A DNA stretch of 64,000 bases from NCBI GenBank assembly GCA_046351555.1, contig JAXLYI010000050.1:1-64000 (forward strand), given 5' to 3'. The stretch's first letter is position 1. Each line of letters starts with the position of its first letter. Made by a program: the position numbers and the translations under genes. Below the pieces are notes generated by a model. The model was not told the DNA's origin. It made no database searches and was given only the letters and a program-made list of their open reading frames with translations. This stretch comes from CAISKJ01 sp046351555 (GTDB lineage: Bacteria > Myxococcota_A > Polyangia > Polyangiales > Ga0077539). This document shows, in pieces, positions 22,831-31,855 of this stretch.

Positions 22831-24023
22831 GGGAGCCTCAGCGCGTCGGAGCCCTCGGCGATTTCGCCCGCGAGCGACCAGCCGCCGATCACGGTCACGG
22901 TCGGCGGGAGGCCCGCGATCGTGATCGTCTGCGGCGCCCCGCCGGGCGCGGTGTACGTGAGGACGAGGTTGGTGAGCGGCGGCGTGCCGGCGGGCGGCGT
23001 CGTGACGGCGGTCACCGCCCCGTCGGCCGTCGCGTGGCCCTCGCGCGCGGCCCGAGAGCCGCCGCCGTTGACCGACAGCGCGGTGACCGGCCCGCGCTCC
23101 CAGAGGCCCGCGTAGGGCCTCGCCGGGTCGCCCCCGATGAAGCCGACCAGCACGCGCGTCCCGGCCGGGACGGTGGCGGTGACGCCCGGGAGCGCGAGGT
23201 ACCGCACGCCGCGGGGCAGCAGAACGTCGGGGTCGTCGGCGACGAGGTCGAGGGTGCCGTCGCCTCGCTGCGACACGACGGTCGCCGGCGTGAGCGCGTG
23301 GCGCCCGGCGTCGCGCGTGACGCGGCGCACGACGGCCTCGAGGCCTGCGAGAAGCCGGTTGCCCCCCCGTTCTTCGAACACGACGGTGCGCAGGGCCTCG
23401 CCTGCGAGGCGGTGCTCCACGGCGCCCACCCGCACGTCCGCCCCGTCGAGGGAGACGACGCGGCCGGGGGCGAGGTCGAGGGCGGACGCCCCGGCGAGCT
23501 GGTGGCGGCCCGCGCGCGGGTCCGACTCGACCACGTCGAGGTCGGCGCCGAGCTGGAGCCGGCCCCAGGTCTCGGGGCCCACCCAGACGGTGCCGTCGGG
23601 TAGCACGCGCCAGGCGAACCCGGCGGCGCGGGCCACGTCGGCGACGGCGTGGGCGGCGGGGGCGGCGGCGCGGGCCCACCGCGAGACGGCGGCCGAGAGG
23701 TCGCCGGCGTCGGCCGAGAGCGCCTCCCCGGCCTCCCGCAGCGTCTCGGCGAGCACCGTGCGGAGGTCGCAGTCGGCGAAGGCGCCGGGCCCGAGCAAGG
23801 GGGCGAGGCCGCCGGCGCCGCCCACGACGCGGCCCGACCAGCGCCCGAGCTCGACGCCGCCGCTCGCCACCGCGCCGCGCCACGACCGGCCCTCGATGGC
23901 GAGCACGACGGCGCCCGACGGGGCCGGGCCCTCGGCGAGCTCGACGTCCGCGACCCACGCGCCCACGCGCGGCCGCGTGAGCGTGAGGGCGGAGACGGGG
24001 CTGCCTGCGAGGGTGACGCTCAT
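22827..24023 (-). CDS. Baseplate hub/spike protein (gpV/gp45-like)
   Basis: ATG at 24021-24023 gives 398 residues. The N-terminal 250 residues look like a hub domain (AFAWRVLPDGTVWVG-type, TVVFEERGGNRLLAG). Then comes an OB-like spike part: ATVVSQRGDGTLDLVADD, TATVPAGTRVLVGFIGGDP and ARPYAGLWE, typical of phage baseplate assembly protein V. A beta-rich tail follows. It may combine the roles that Mu splits between P and gp45. Confidence 0.7.
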   Translation of the reverse strand: MSVTLAGSPVSALTLTRPRVGAWVADVELAEGPAPSGAVVLAIEGRSWRGAVASGGVELGRWSGRVVGGAGGLAPLLGPGAFADCDLRTVLAETLREAGEALSADAGDLSAAVSRWARAAAPAAHAVADVARAAGFAWRVLPDGTVWVGPETWGRLQLGADLDVVESDPRAGRHQLAGASALDLAPGRVVSLDGADVRVGAVEHRLAGEALRTVVFEERGGNRLLAGLEAVVRRVTRDAGRHALTPATVVSQRGDGTLDLVADDPDVLLPRGVRYLALPGVTATVPAGTRVLVGFIGGDPARPYAGLWERGPVTALSVNGGGSRAAREGHATADGAVTAVTTPPAGTPPLTNLVLTYTAPGGAPQTITIAGLPPTVTVIGGWSLAGEIAEGSDALRLP

Positions 24024-24577
24024 GGGTCGGCGGAGGGGGGCGTGGGCGCGCGGGGGCGCATGGGGGTGGCCTCCAACATCTCGGTGCCGTAGCGCTGGGC
24101 GCGCTCGGCCTCCTGCTCGGCGGTCGCCGGCGCGTGGGTCACGTCGCGCGCCTCCGGCGGCCGGTACTCCTTCACCTTCGCGGTCCAGGTGAGGAGCCCG
24201 CCGGCGTCGGAGATCTCCGGGGCCTCGCCCTCCTCGAGGAGCACCTGGTTGCAGCCCGCGACGGCGAGCGCGGGGTGCTCGATCGGGAGCGCGGTGGTGT
24301 CCTGGTCGGCGCCGCGGGCGGTGGTGGCCTCGATGAGCCGGCCGAGCTGCTCGACGTGCTCGTCGTCGATCGCGGCGAGCTCGACCGTCCACTCGCCGAG
24401 GTCCCAGCCGGTGGCGACGCTGCGGCGGCCGTTGCGGCCGCGCGCGCGCCGGTGGTCGTGCTTCTTCTTCCACGGGCGCCCGGTGACCTTCACCCGCCCG
24501 GTGAACAGCACGCCGGCGAAGACGATGCGGTCCCACGCCGCGCCGTCGTCGCCCCACGGGTTGATGAGCTTCGACAC
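24020..24577 (-). CDS. Tail/baseplate protein after tape measure, 185 aa
   Basis: The protein starts MSKLINPWGDDGAAWDRIVF and has a basic patch (PWKKKHDHRRARGRNGRR). The middle is mixed alpha/beta and the C-terminus Pro-rich. In Mu and PBSX-like phages, the gene between tape measure and hub encodes a tail-end or adaptor protein. The sequence itself does not identify a family. Confidence 0.5.
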   Translation of the reverse strand: MSKLINPWGDDGAAWDRIVFAGVLFTGRVKVTGRPWKKKHDHRRARGRNGRRSVATGWDLGEWTVELAAIDDEHVEQLGRLIEATTARGADQDTTALPIEHPALAVAGCNQVLLEEGEAPEISDAGGLLTWTAKVKEYRPPEARDVTHAPATAEQEAERAQRYGTEMLEATPMRPRAPTPPSADP

Positions 24578-24581
24578 GTCG

Positions 24582-26816
24582 TCACTCCCCCTGCATCGCG
24601 GCGGCGCTTTCGAAGCGGTCCATCAGCTTCGACCAGGTGGCCTCGGCGATCTGCTCGCCGATCTCGTCCGGCGTGCCGGGCTGCGTGTAGACGTTGAAGG
24701 TCGCGTTGAAGCCGCCCCCGGCGCCCGCGCCCCCGAGGGCGCCGAGGGCCGGCGGCGCCACCATGGACGACACGGCGCGCTGCACGTCGGCGGCGCCCGA
24801 GTCGACGCCGGCGGCCATGCCCGCGGGCACCATCGCGCCGAGGTCGCGGAACACGCGCGACGGCGAGTGGATGTCCAGGTCGGTCTGCGTCGTCGCGACC
24901 ACGTCGGCGTTGAGCGACGCGATCGCGTCGAGCAGCCCGCCGCGGTTGGCCTCCACGCCCTCGCGCATCCCCTCGGGGATCTCCGAGCCGATGCCGGCGA
25001 ACTGCTGGCGCAGGGAGCCGATACCGCCCGCGGTCCATTCCCCGACGTCGAGAGGCAAGGACGCCAGCGCCTCCGCGAGCGTCAGCACCCGGTCCACCAG
25101 CATGGCGATCGCCGAGGCCATCGCAACGAAAGCGGCCGTGACGTGCACCCCGAAGGCGAAGAGGCGCGCCAGACCGGCGCCGAGCTCCCTCGCGAAGCGC
25201 ACCGCCCCGTCGCGGTCCTGCCCGACGGCGCCGAACACCTCGAGCATCGGCGTCATCTCCTCGGCGAAGGCGGACCAGGCCGACGAGGCGAACGCACTGA
25301 GCACGTCGCGCACCACCGGGTACCACTCCTCGAAGAGGTCGAGTGCGCGGTTGACGATGCCCTCGACGCCGTCCTTGCCGCCGATCGACGCCGCGAACTG
25401 CGCCGCCTCGTCGACGATGTCGGCGAAGATGGTGCGGAGGCGGACCGCGGTGGGGCCCGTGCCGGTGAGCAGGTCGACGATGCTGTTCAGCGTCTTCTTG
25501 AGGGCGACGATGCCGGGGAGCTGCTCGATGCGCTCGATGCCCAGCACGAAGTCCGCGAAGGCCCCGCGCAAATTGCTCAGGGTCCCCATCAGCGTCGAAC
25601 CGCCGGAGCGGGCGAGGCCACCGAGCTGGCCGCCAGACCGCTCGCGCACCGCGGCCAGCACGGCGGCGGTGCCCTGCTCGCCGGTGATCTGCCCGCGGCG
25701 AATCAGGTCGGCGACGCGGTTGTTGACCTGCTGCGCGGTGCCGGTGATGCCCCGCGACCGCGCGATCTGCGCGTAGATCTGGTCGCGCTCGACGCCCGCC
25801 TCGGTGAGCTGGTTGATCTCCTCGGTCTGGAGGCGCCCCTTCGACCGGATCTGCCCGATCGCCGTCGTGAACCGCTGCGCCGCCATCGGGTTGGCGGGGT
25901 TGGCGGCGCCCACGTCGGCCGCCGCCATCACCACGTCGCGCGCCCCGGCGCCGCGGAATCCCGCCGTCGCCGCTTGCGTGCGCAGCCCGATTACGTCTTG
26001 CACGTCGAGGGGCGTCTCTCGGGCGAACTGGCGGGCCCACCGGAACTCCTCCTCGCCGATCCGCTGTCGCTCCTGCGCGGTGCGGCCCTCGCTCATCATG
26101 CCGAGCGTGGCGATCGACGCCTCGCGGAAGGCGATCATCTCCAGCACGGCCGACGACAGGCGAAAGACCATGTCGCCGACCGCCGCAACGATGCCGGCGA
26201 TGGCGGCCGCCGCGGCGGTGGTGGCAGCGACGATGGCGCCGAGCATCGACGCCGCGCCGCCGAGGCCCGCTGAGAGGCCGGCGCTCCGCTCCCGCGCCTC
26301 CTGCCGCAGCGCCCGCTGGCGCGCCGCGGCGGCCCGCTCGTCGGCGCGCGCGCCCCGCCCCGCCGCGCGGTCGGCGGCGCGGAAGTCGCGGGCGCGCTGG
26401 CGCGCGTCGGCGAAGCCGAGACGGTAGCGGCGCTCGCCCGCGCGGTCCTGCGCGCGCTGGGCCCTGGCCCCGTCGCGCTGGCGCGCCGCGGCCTCCCGCG
26501 CCTCGCGGCGGGCGTTCTGGGCCTGCGCCCGCTCGCTCGCGCGCCTCACCCTGTCGGCGGTCCGGGCCTCGTCGCGGGCGCGCCGGGCCTCCTCGCGGGC
26601 CCGTCGGACGTCGTCGGAGACGCGGCCGGAGCCGCCGCTGCCGCCGCCCGAGCGCCGCCCCCTGGCGCCGCCGAGGCCCGCCAGGTCGAGGCCGCCGGCG
26701 GCGTCCTTGAGCTCCTTCACGGCGGCGGCGAGCTCGCGCAGGTCCCGGGCGAGGGCCTTCGCGTTGCGCGACGCCTTCGACGACTCGAGCGTGAGCTTCC
26801 AGCGGGTCTCGGCCAC
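24582..26816 (-). CDS. Tail tape measure protein
   Basis: The 744-residue product begins with helical and coiled-coil sequence rich in Arg/Ala/Glu (residues 1-190). Hydrophobic segments follow (IVAATTAAAAAIAGIVAAVG and later around AAFVAMASAIAMLVDRV). A tape-measure domain follows the first hydrophobic part (ASIATLGMMSEGRTA, LRTQAATAGFRGAGA, RGITGTAQQVNNRVADLIRR). It is preceded by the frameshifted chaperone pair, the standard order. The length suggests a tail of roughly 110 nm by the usual rule of about 0.15 nm per residue. Confidence 0.88.
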   Translation of the reverse strand: MAETRWKLTLESSKASRNAKALARDLRELAAAVKELKDAAGGLDLAGLGGARGRRSGGGSGGSGRVSDDVRRAREEARRARDEARTADRVRRASERAQAQNARREAREAAARQRDGARAQRAQDRAGERRYRLGFADARQRARDFRAADRAAGRGARADERAAAARQRALRQEARERSAGLSAGLGGAASMLGAIVAATTAAAAAIAGIVAAVGDMVFRLSSAVLEMIAFREASIATLGMMSEGRTAQERQRIGEEEFRWARQFARETPLDVQDVIGLRTQAATAGFRGAGARDVVMAAADVGAANPANPMAAQRFTTAIGQIRSKGRLQTEEINQLTEAGVERDQIYAQIARSRGITGTAQQVNNRVADLIRRGQITGEQGTAAVLAAVRERSGGQLGGLARSGGSTLMGTLSNLRGAFADFVLGIERIEQLPGIVALKKTLNSIVDLLTGTGPTAVRLRTIFADIVDEAAQFAASIGGKDGVEGIVNRALDLFEEWYPVVRDVLSAFASSAWSAFAEEMTPMLEVFGAVGQDRDGAVRFARELGAGLARLFAFGVHVTAAFVAMASAIAMLVDRVLTLAEALASLPLDVGEWTAGGIGSLRQQFAGIGSEIPEGMREGVEANRGGLLDAIASLNADVVATTQTDLDIHSPSRVFRDLGAMVPAGMAAGVDSGAADVQRAVSSMVAPPALGALGGAGAGGGFNATFNVYTQPGTPDEIGEQIAEATWSKLMDRFESAAAMQGE

Positions 26817-26825
26817 GGCGTGCCC

Positions 26826-27439
26826 TCAGCGGCGGATTCGGGAGCGGGTCGGGGTCTGCGGCCCCTGGCGCGCCCTCGCGCCCTTGGCGATGCCGAGCAC
26901 GAACGCGCTCAGGAGCGCGTGGTGTTCGGCGAGCATCAGCGCGCCCGCGCGGGCCTCGTCGGTGGCGTCGTCGGGGCTGTGGCCGTAGAGGGCCAGGTAG
27001 CAGTCCGCGGCGACGTGCAGGTCTTCCGACGAGAGCTCTCGCGCGAGCTCTAGCGCTTTCCCTCGCGCACCTCGAGGCCGGCGGCCGCCTCCGCGAGGAG
27101 CGCGTGGCCGAAGTCCTCCGTGATCGCCGGCGCGCGCTCGCGGAGCGCGTCGAAGTCCTGCACCGTGGGCCACACGAGCAGCTCGCGGGCGAGGAGCGTC
27201 GCCTCGTCGCCGCCGCCGCCGTGCACCATGGAGCGCTTCTGCAGCGAGCGGTACTTCGTGTGCGAGGCGCGGTCGATCTTGCGGAAGACGAACTCGTCGA
27301 CGGGCAGCTCCTGGCCCTCGCCGAGGGCCTTGGACGCCTCGGCGGCGGCCTCCTCGTCGAGGGCGACCTCCAGCACCTTGACGCCGCGGGGGTGCTTGGT
27401 GCGGATCTGGGCGAGGTTCTCGTCGGTGATGCGGGGCAT
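26826..27439 (-). CDS. Tail assembly chaperone, frameshift product (gpGT-like)
   Basis: The chaperone gene at 27050-27439 ends shortly after a GGGAAAG heptamer. A minus-one shift there replaces the end GLEVREGKR by ...GKALELARELSSED and continues to 26826, adding about 76 residues (DLHVAADCYLALYGHSPDD and on). A downstream frame that opens at the heptamer, lacks its own good start and ends just before the tape measure gene matches the lambda G/GT arrangement. The longer product is the chaperone that bridges tail tube and tape measure. Confidence 0.75.
27050..27439 (-). CDS. Tail assembly chaperone, unshifted product (gpG-like)
   Basis: The 129-residue protein starts MPRITDENLAQIRTKHPRG and is mixed alpha/beta with an acidic middle. 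It lies between the tube gene and the tape measure gene, where lambda has gene G. It stops with TAG at 27050-27052, four bases beyond the slippery heptamer. Confidence 0.75.
   Translation of the reverse strand: MPRITDENLAQIRTKHPRGVKVLEVALDEEAAAEASKALGEGQELPVDEFVFRKIDRASHTKYRSLQKRSMVHGGGGDEATLLARELLVWPTVQDFDALRERAPAITEDFGHALLAEAAAGLEVREGKR
27056..27062 (-). other. Programmed -1 ribosomal frameshift site GGGAAAG
   Basis: On the minus strand the heptamer reads G GGA AAG in the zero frame, the same heptamer used by lambda gene G. The zero-frame stop follows one codon later. Shifting back one base opens the conserved downstream frame. Confidence 0.8.
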
Positions 27440-27538
27440 GGTCGTGTGTGTCCTTCCGGGCCCGCGCGCGCCGCGCGGCCCTGCGTGTCTCGTCGGTGGT
27501 GTCGGGGGGAGGTGGGAGAGAGATCGGGGAGGGAGGGG

Positions 27539-27982
27539 CTACTTCGCGGCCGCCACGATGTAGCGGCCGTCGCGCTTGATGCGCATGCAGGTGAACGACA
27601 CCTCACGCTCGAGCGCGGAGGTGCCCTCGTCGCCGCCGCCGTCGAGGCCGACGAAGCGCACCTTCTCCAGCACGTCGGTGTGCGTGGAGGTGCCCTCGTT
27701 GCCGTACTGCACGGTGATCGAGTCGACGACCTTGTCGGCCCACCCGTCGCCGAGGGCCTCGAGGAGGTCGCGCGCCTCGTGCTCGAACATGGTGATGGTG
27801 CCGTCGTCGACCTCCACCTTGCCGCGGGTGCGCCCGATCATGTGCCGGCGCGCGCCGTACACCGCCTCCGTGGAGCACTTGTCGCCGTACTTGATCGACT
27901 TGTAGCCGATGAGCTCGCGGGAGCCGACCTTGGTGCGGATGTCCGCCCAGGAGAACGGGGAGTCGTTGATCGTCGCGGCCAT
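27539..27982 (-). CDS. Tail tube protein
   Basis: ATG at 27980-27982, five bases after the sheath stop, gives 147 residues: MAATINDSPFSWADIRTKVG, then VEVDDGTITMFEHEARDLLE and a strand-rich end. The size, the beta content and the place right after the sheath fit the inner tube of contractile tails. A longer upstream frame overlaps the sheath gene and is rejected. Confidence 0.75.
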   Translation of the reverse strand: MAATINDSPFSWADIRTKVGSRELIGYKSIKYGDKCSTEAVYGARRHMIGRTRGKVEVDDGTITMFEHEARDLLEALGDGWADKVVDSITVQYGNEGTSTHTDVLEKVRFVGLDGGGDEGTSALEREVSFTCMRIKRDGRYIVAAAK

Positions 27983-27987
27983 GGTCG

Positions 27988-29451
27988 TCAGCTCCTCACG
28001 CTCAGGGCGTAGCCGAGGTCGAGCGAGATGGTGGTGGAGTAGTAGAGGGGCCGGATCCGCAGGCGGAACGGCAGCGTGGGCGAGGTGATGAGGTTGGTCG
28101 TGCGGCTGACGGCCACCGACACCTCCGAGACGTAGCGGCGGTTCGCGCCGGCGTTGGCGAGCTCCCCGCGCATGAAGCTGGTCACCGCGGCGTCGATGGC
28201 GTCCGCCTCCGCCGCGTTGATGGTGCCGTCCTCGTTGATCAGCCGCTCCTCGTTCACCTCCTGCGTCATGCGCTGCATCGCGAGGCGCGCGGCGTAGACC
28301 ATCACGCGCACCCGCATGATGGAGGTGAAGTCGCTGCCGTCGGGCGCCGTGGTGCGGTCGGTGGCGACGTAGCCGTCCACGCCCTGGAGGGTCTGGGCGC
28401 CGATGAAGCGGCGCGTGTCGAGCACCTGCATCGAGGCGGCCGAGAGGTCGTGGTAGAGCCCGCCCGGGCGGACGCCGGCGAGGGGGCCCGAGCGGACCCG
28501 GCCCGGGTGGCGCTGGGGCGGCGTCGCCGCGAGGCGGGCCGCGATCGGCCACGCCACCGAGCGGCGCCAGATGCCGCCGATGGCCTGGCTGTCGACGTCC
28601 GCGTAGCCCGCGGCGACCGCCATCAGGTTCGCGGTGTGCGCGGCGAAGCCGGGGCTCCCGCCCACCAGCACGCCCACCCACGTCGCGATCGACTCGCCGC
28701 TGTTCTGGTCGCGCGCGTGGCAGAGGAACCAGCGCGGCCGCGAGGCGGCGATCAGGGCGTCGTGGCTGGTCTTCACCGTGGCGACCGTCACGCCGGTGAC
28801 GTGCCCCACGACGACCACGCCGTCGTGCGCGAGCGTGGGGCCGGCGCCGGCGAGCGCCGCGAGGGCGGTGCCGAGGCCGGTCGCGTCCCACGTGGGCGCG
28901 GTGCAGTCGAAGGCGTACACGTCGTCCGCGAGCGCCTCGTCGGCGCCCGAGTCGTCGTCGAAGGTGACCGTCAGCCCGGTGTTGCCGAGGGTGAGCGCGC
29001 CCGAGCCGGGCACCGGGACCTCGGGCCCGTAGGTCTGCCCGCCGTCGATCGACACCCGCACCGCGGCCGTGAGCGCGGCGAGCGTCGCCCCGTAGCGGGT
29101 GACCTTCACGCGGACTTTGTAGGCGTCGCGCGGCGTCCCGCTCACGGTGAGCGCCCACGCGTCGGCGTCGAGGCCGGTGCCCGTGCGGGTGACGCTGCCG
29201 GCCGAGCCGGCCGAGGCCGTCGTCGCGCGGCAGAAGACGATCGGGCCCCCCGCGAGCGCGAGCAGGTAGGCGGCGAGCTCGACGGCGGGGCCCTGGCCGA
29301 AGGTCGTGGTGAGCTGGTCGGCGGTGCGGACGAGGGTCGGCGAGTCGACCGTGCCCGACGACGAGCAGCCGCAGACGGCCATCGGCTCGGACTGCCCCTG
29401 CGGGAGCCCGAGCCCCCGGTCGGTGATCGTGGACGAGACGGAAGCGAGCAT
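27988..29451 (-). CDS. Contractile tail sheath protein
   Basis: The 487-residue protein starts MLASVSSTITDRGLGLPQG and has the usual sheath composition: an N-terminal strand region, AAYLLALAGGPIVFCRAT, and a C-terminal domain with TAQTLQGVDGYVATDR-like and NYVYS-like strands ending LRIRPLYYSTTISLDLGYAL. Presence of a sheath shows the virion is a myovirus. Its neighbours, the gp37-like protein and the tube, are in the Mu order. Confidence 0.85.
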   Translation of the reverse strand: MLASVSSTITDRGLGLPQGQSEPMAVCGCSSSGTVDSPTLVRTADQLTTTFGQGPAVELAAYLLALAGGPIVFCRATTASAGSAGSVTRTGTGLDADAWALTVSGTPRDAYKVRVKVTRYGATLAALTAAVRVSIDGGQTYGPEVPVPGSGALTLGNTGLTVTFDDDSGADEALADDVYAFDCTAPTWDATGLGTALAALAGAGPTLAHDGVVVVGHVTGVTVATVKTSHDALIAASRPRWFLCHARDQNSGESIATWVGVLVGGSPGFAAHTANLMAVAAGYADVDSQAIGGIWRRSVAWPIAARLAATPPQRHPGRVRSGPLAGVRPGGLYHDLSAASMQVLDTRRFIGAQTLQGVDGYVATDRTTAPDGSDFTSIMRVRVMVYAARLAMQRMTQEVNEERLINEDGTINAAEADAIDAAVTSFMRGELANAGANRRYVSEVSVAVSRTTNLITSPTLPFRLRIRPLYYSTTISLDLGYALSVRS

Positions 29452-29467
29452 TGGTTCCTCTGGTGGT

Positions 29468-29998
29468 TCAGCCGGCTTCGCCGGCGTCGAGGTTGCCGTC
29501 GCCCGCGGCGGCGCCCGTGGCGTCGAGCGCGGCGCCGGTGGGCGTGGCGGTGGCGGGTGGGTCGGGGAGCGCGGGGACGTCGAGCGCGACGGAGACGGCC
29601 AGCACGTACGCCTCCCCGAGCGTCGCGGCGCCCGTGACGGAGAGCCAGGCGCCGGCCTCGATGCGGAGGAAGGGCTCGGGGCCCACGCGCCGGCGCAGGG
29701 CCCGCACGATGGAGCGGACGAGGGCCCACGCCGCGGGGCGGTCGGCGCCCCAGCAGTGCAGCTCCACGCCCGCGTGGCAGGTCGCGAGGCTCCTGCCCGT
29801 CGCGCCGCCGCCGCGGGGCGTCTTCTGGGGCCCCTCCCAGCGGTCGCGGCCGGGCACCCACACGACGCGGGGCGGGGCGCTGTGCGTGGGCAGGGCCCGC
29901 GTGGACACCTCCCACTTCACGCCGGAGACCTCGGCCTCCACGTCGGGCATCACCCCGGCGGCCAGGGCGTCGAGGCTGGTGATCTCGGTTCCGCTCAT
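29468..29998 (-). CDS. Tail completion/terminator protein (Mu gp37 position)
   Basis: ATG at 29996-29998 overlaps the preceding stop. The 176-residue protein includes HCWGADRPAAWALVRSIVRA and a beta-rich middle. In Mu-like phages gp37 lies between the gpG-type virion morphogenesis protein and the sheath. The C-terminal 35 residues are Pro/Ala/Thr-rich and probably disordered. Confidence 0.6.
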   Translation of the reverse strand: MSGTEITSLDALAAGVMPDVEAEVSGVKWEVSTRALPTHSAPPRVVWVPGRDRWEGPQKTPRGGGATGRSLATCHAGVELHCWGADRPAAWALVRSIVRALRRRVGPEPFLRIEAGAWLSVTGAATLGEAYVLAVSVALDVPALPDPPATATPTGAALDATGAAAGDGNLDAGEAG

Positions 29999-30420
29999 GG
30001 GACCTTCTTCGCGAGGGCGCGGTCGCCCGCGGCCTCGAGCGCGGCCTCCCAGGACGCCGGGAGGCGGGTGGGTTCGGGGTAGAAGGGGCGCGCGGGCAGG
30101 TGGCGCCCGCGGCTCCCGCGCTGGTGCACGGCCTTCGGGCCGGTCACTTCGAGGAGGAACCCGTCGGGCGCCACCACGGCGCGGGAGGCCTCGTCGCGGA
30201 GCGCGCCGGTGAGCAGGAGCGCGCCGCCGATGCCGGCGCGCGGGCGCACGAGCGGGCGCCACGCCGCGCCGTCGGGCGAGCGCGTCGCGGAGAAGCCCGC
30301 GTACACCAGCTCGCCGGCGGTCTCGGCGAGGGCCCGGGCGATCGGCTCCGCGTCGTCGACGAAGCCGTCGGCGGCCGCCGCGAGCTCGTCGGCCGAGGGC
30401 CCGGACTCGTCCACCCGCAT
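29995..30420 (-). CDS. Virion morphogenesis protein (Mu gpG-like)
   Basis: ATG at 30418-30420 overlaps the stop of the gp36-like gene. The 141-residue protein has GFSATRSPDGAAWRPLVRPR and GALLLTGALRDEA, the pattern (F..S.DP.G..W.PL, then LL.TG.LR.S) shared by phage virion morphogenesis proteins of the Mu G / P2 S kind, which complete the tail for joining to heads. Confidence 0.8.
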   Translation of the reverse strand: MRVDESGPSADELAAAADGFVDDAEPIARALAETAGELVYAGFSATRSPDGAAWRPLVRPRAGIGGALLLTGALRDEASRAVVAPDGFLLEVTGPKAVHQRGSRGRHLPARPFYPEPTRLPASWEAALEAAGDRALAKKVP

Positions 30421-30824
30421 CAGTTGCCCCGCAGCTCGTCGGAGAGCGGCTCGAGCCACTCGACGAAGGTGTCGGCCTGGGTCTCGCCGGCGTCGAGGTG
30501 CGCGACGCCGTTGGACACGTCGCGGAGGAACCGCAGCATCCCGTCGTGCATCGCGGCCAGCTCCTCGTCGTTGCCCTGCTCGGGGTTGAAGCCGCGGGTG
30601 GACAGGAGCCGCCGCGTGCAGACCTTCGCGACCGCGCCCTTGTAGGCGGGGTCGGCGACCGCTGCCGTGAGGCGGGCCCCCTGGTAGCGCGCGCGCAGGT
30701 ACGCCCGGCAGAGGCCGGAGGTCGCCTCGATCTCGGCGTCCTGGTCGTCCGTCGGGATCGCCGCCAGGGCCTCGGCGCGGAGGCCCAGGGCGGCGAGCTC
30801 GTCGCGGGTGATGTCCGAGGCCAC
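30420..30824 (-). CDS. Head-tail connector protein (Mu gp36-like, DUF1320 type)
   Basis: The 134-residue helical protein contains ITRDELAALG, EIEATSGLCRAYLRARY and VAKVCTRRLLSTRGFNPEQG, the usual features of gp36-like neck proteins. It directly follows the major head protein gene, as in Mu. Stop and next start overlap by one base. Confidence 0.75.
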   Translation of the reverse strand: MASDITRDELAALGLRAEALAAIPTDDQDAEIEATSGLCRAYLRARYQGARLTAAVADPAYKGAVAKVCTRRLLSTRGFNPEQGNDEELAAMHDGMLRFLRDVSNGVAHLDAGETQADTFVEWLEPLSDELRGN

Positions 30825-30834
30825 GGCCCGGCCT

Positions 30835-31779
30835 TCAGCTCGCGGTGCGGCGGAAGATCTTCATCGGGTTGCCGCCGCCGGCGACGCCGCGGGCCCGGGA
30901 CTTCCACTCGTACTGGTTCTCGTTCTGGGCCGTCTCCGAGGTCGGGTCGAAGTTCTCGACGATCTCGGGCGCCTGGCGCTCGAGGTAGATGAGCCCGCGG
31001 TCCTCGGGGTCGGAGACGTCCTCGAGGTACCAGGTGGTGGCGCTGATCGCGTCGAGCATCGGCCACACGACGATCGTGAAGCCCATGCGCGCCAGCACGT
31101 TGTCCTGCGAGGCGCCGCCGCCGGCGTTGGGCACCATCATCGCCTGCGTGCACTCCAGCGCCGTCTTCTCCAGCGCGAGGGGCACCACGAGCTGCTTGGG
31201 CGAGGGGTTGACCGGGTCGCCGTCGGGGCCCACCAGCGCGCCCATCGCGGACACCCCCGCCCAGAGGTTGTCGGGCGTGAGCGGGGCGACGGCGGTGTTG
31301 GAGAAGGACGTCGACCCGGTGTCGGTCGGGTCCACGTAGTGGGTGCCGAAGAGCGGCCGCCCGTCGACGACGCTGTTGGCGTTGCCGGAGAGCACGTCGC
31401 GCAGGAGCCGGTCGGGCAGGATGCGGTACTTCCGGCCCGCGCGGCGGATGGTCGTGCCGAGCATCGCCACGGCGTTCTCGGACTGGTCCTCGTCCGCCAG
31501 GTCGTCGCGGTCGACCACGTACGAGAGCTCGTACGGGGCCGCGTCGAGGTCCTGCGAGGTCGCCTTCACGACGTTGAAGACGCGGTCGCCGACGTGCCGG
31601 CGGATGGCCGCCGAGTCGATCGGGAAGGGGAAGCGCGTCTTCTTCGAGCGCGTGTTGCCGACCGACGCGATGCGCGGCGCGACGGGCTGGTACGAGTCGG
31701 AGTTGTAGCCCTTCTGGAAGTTGCCGCGGACGGAGACGACGAGCGCGGCGAGGCCGGCGCTGTTCGAGTAGATCGCCAT
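30835..31779 (-). CDS. Major head protein (Mu gpT-like)
   Basis: The 314-residue protein starts MAIYSNSAGLAALVVSVRGN and contains GRKYRILPDRLLRDVL, RPLFGTHYVDP, the LVVPLALEKTALECTQAMMV block and GLIYLERQAPEI near the end, all characteristic of Mu-like prophage major head subunit gpT. It forms the capsid shell. Placement after protease/scaffold and the small decoration-like protein matches Mu. Confidence 0.88.
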   Translation of the reverse strand: MAIYSNSAGLAALVVSVRGNFQKGYNSDSYQPVAPRIASVGNTRSKKTRFPFPIDSAAIRRHVGDRVFNVVKATSQDLDAAPYELSYVVDRDDLADEDQSENAVAMLGTTIRRAGRKYRILPDRLLRDVLSGNANSVVDGRPLFGTHYVDPTDTGSTSFSNTAVAPLTPDNLWAGVSAMGALVGPDGDPVNPSPKQLVVPLALEKTALECTQAMMVPNAGGGASQDNVLARMGFTIVVWPMLDAISATTWYLEDVSDPEDRGLIYLERQAPEIVENFDPTSETAQNENQYEWKSRARGVAGGGNPMKIFRRTAS

Positions 31780-31855
31780 GGGTGCGTTCTCGGGTGTGGG
31801 TGTGGGGTGGCGGTGGGGAGGTGCGGGAGCGCGGGGCGTGCGGGGGCGTCGCCGG

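Noticed and set aside
27539..29158. A single 539-codon leftward frame including the tube protein.
   Set aside because: Its upstream part is the sheath gene read in another frame; the tube gene has its own ATG five bases after the sheath stop.
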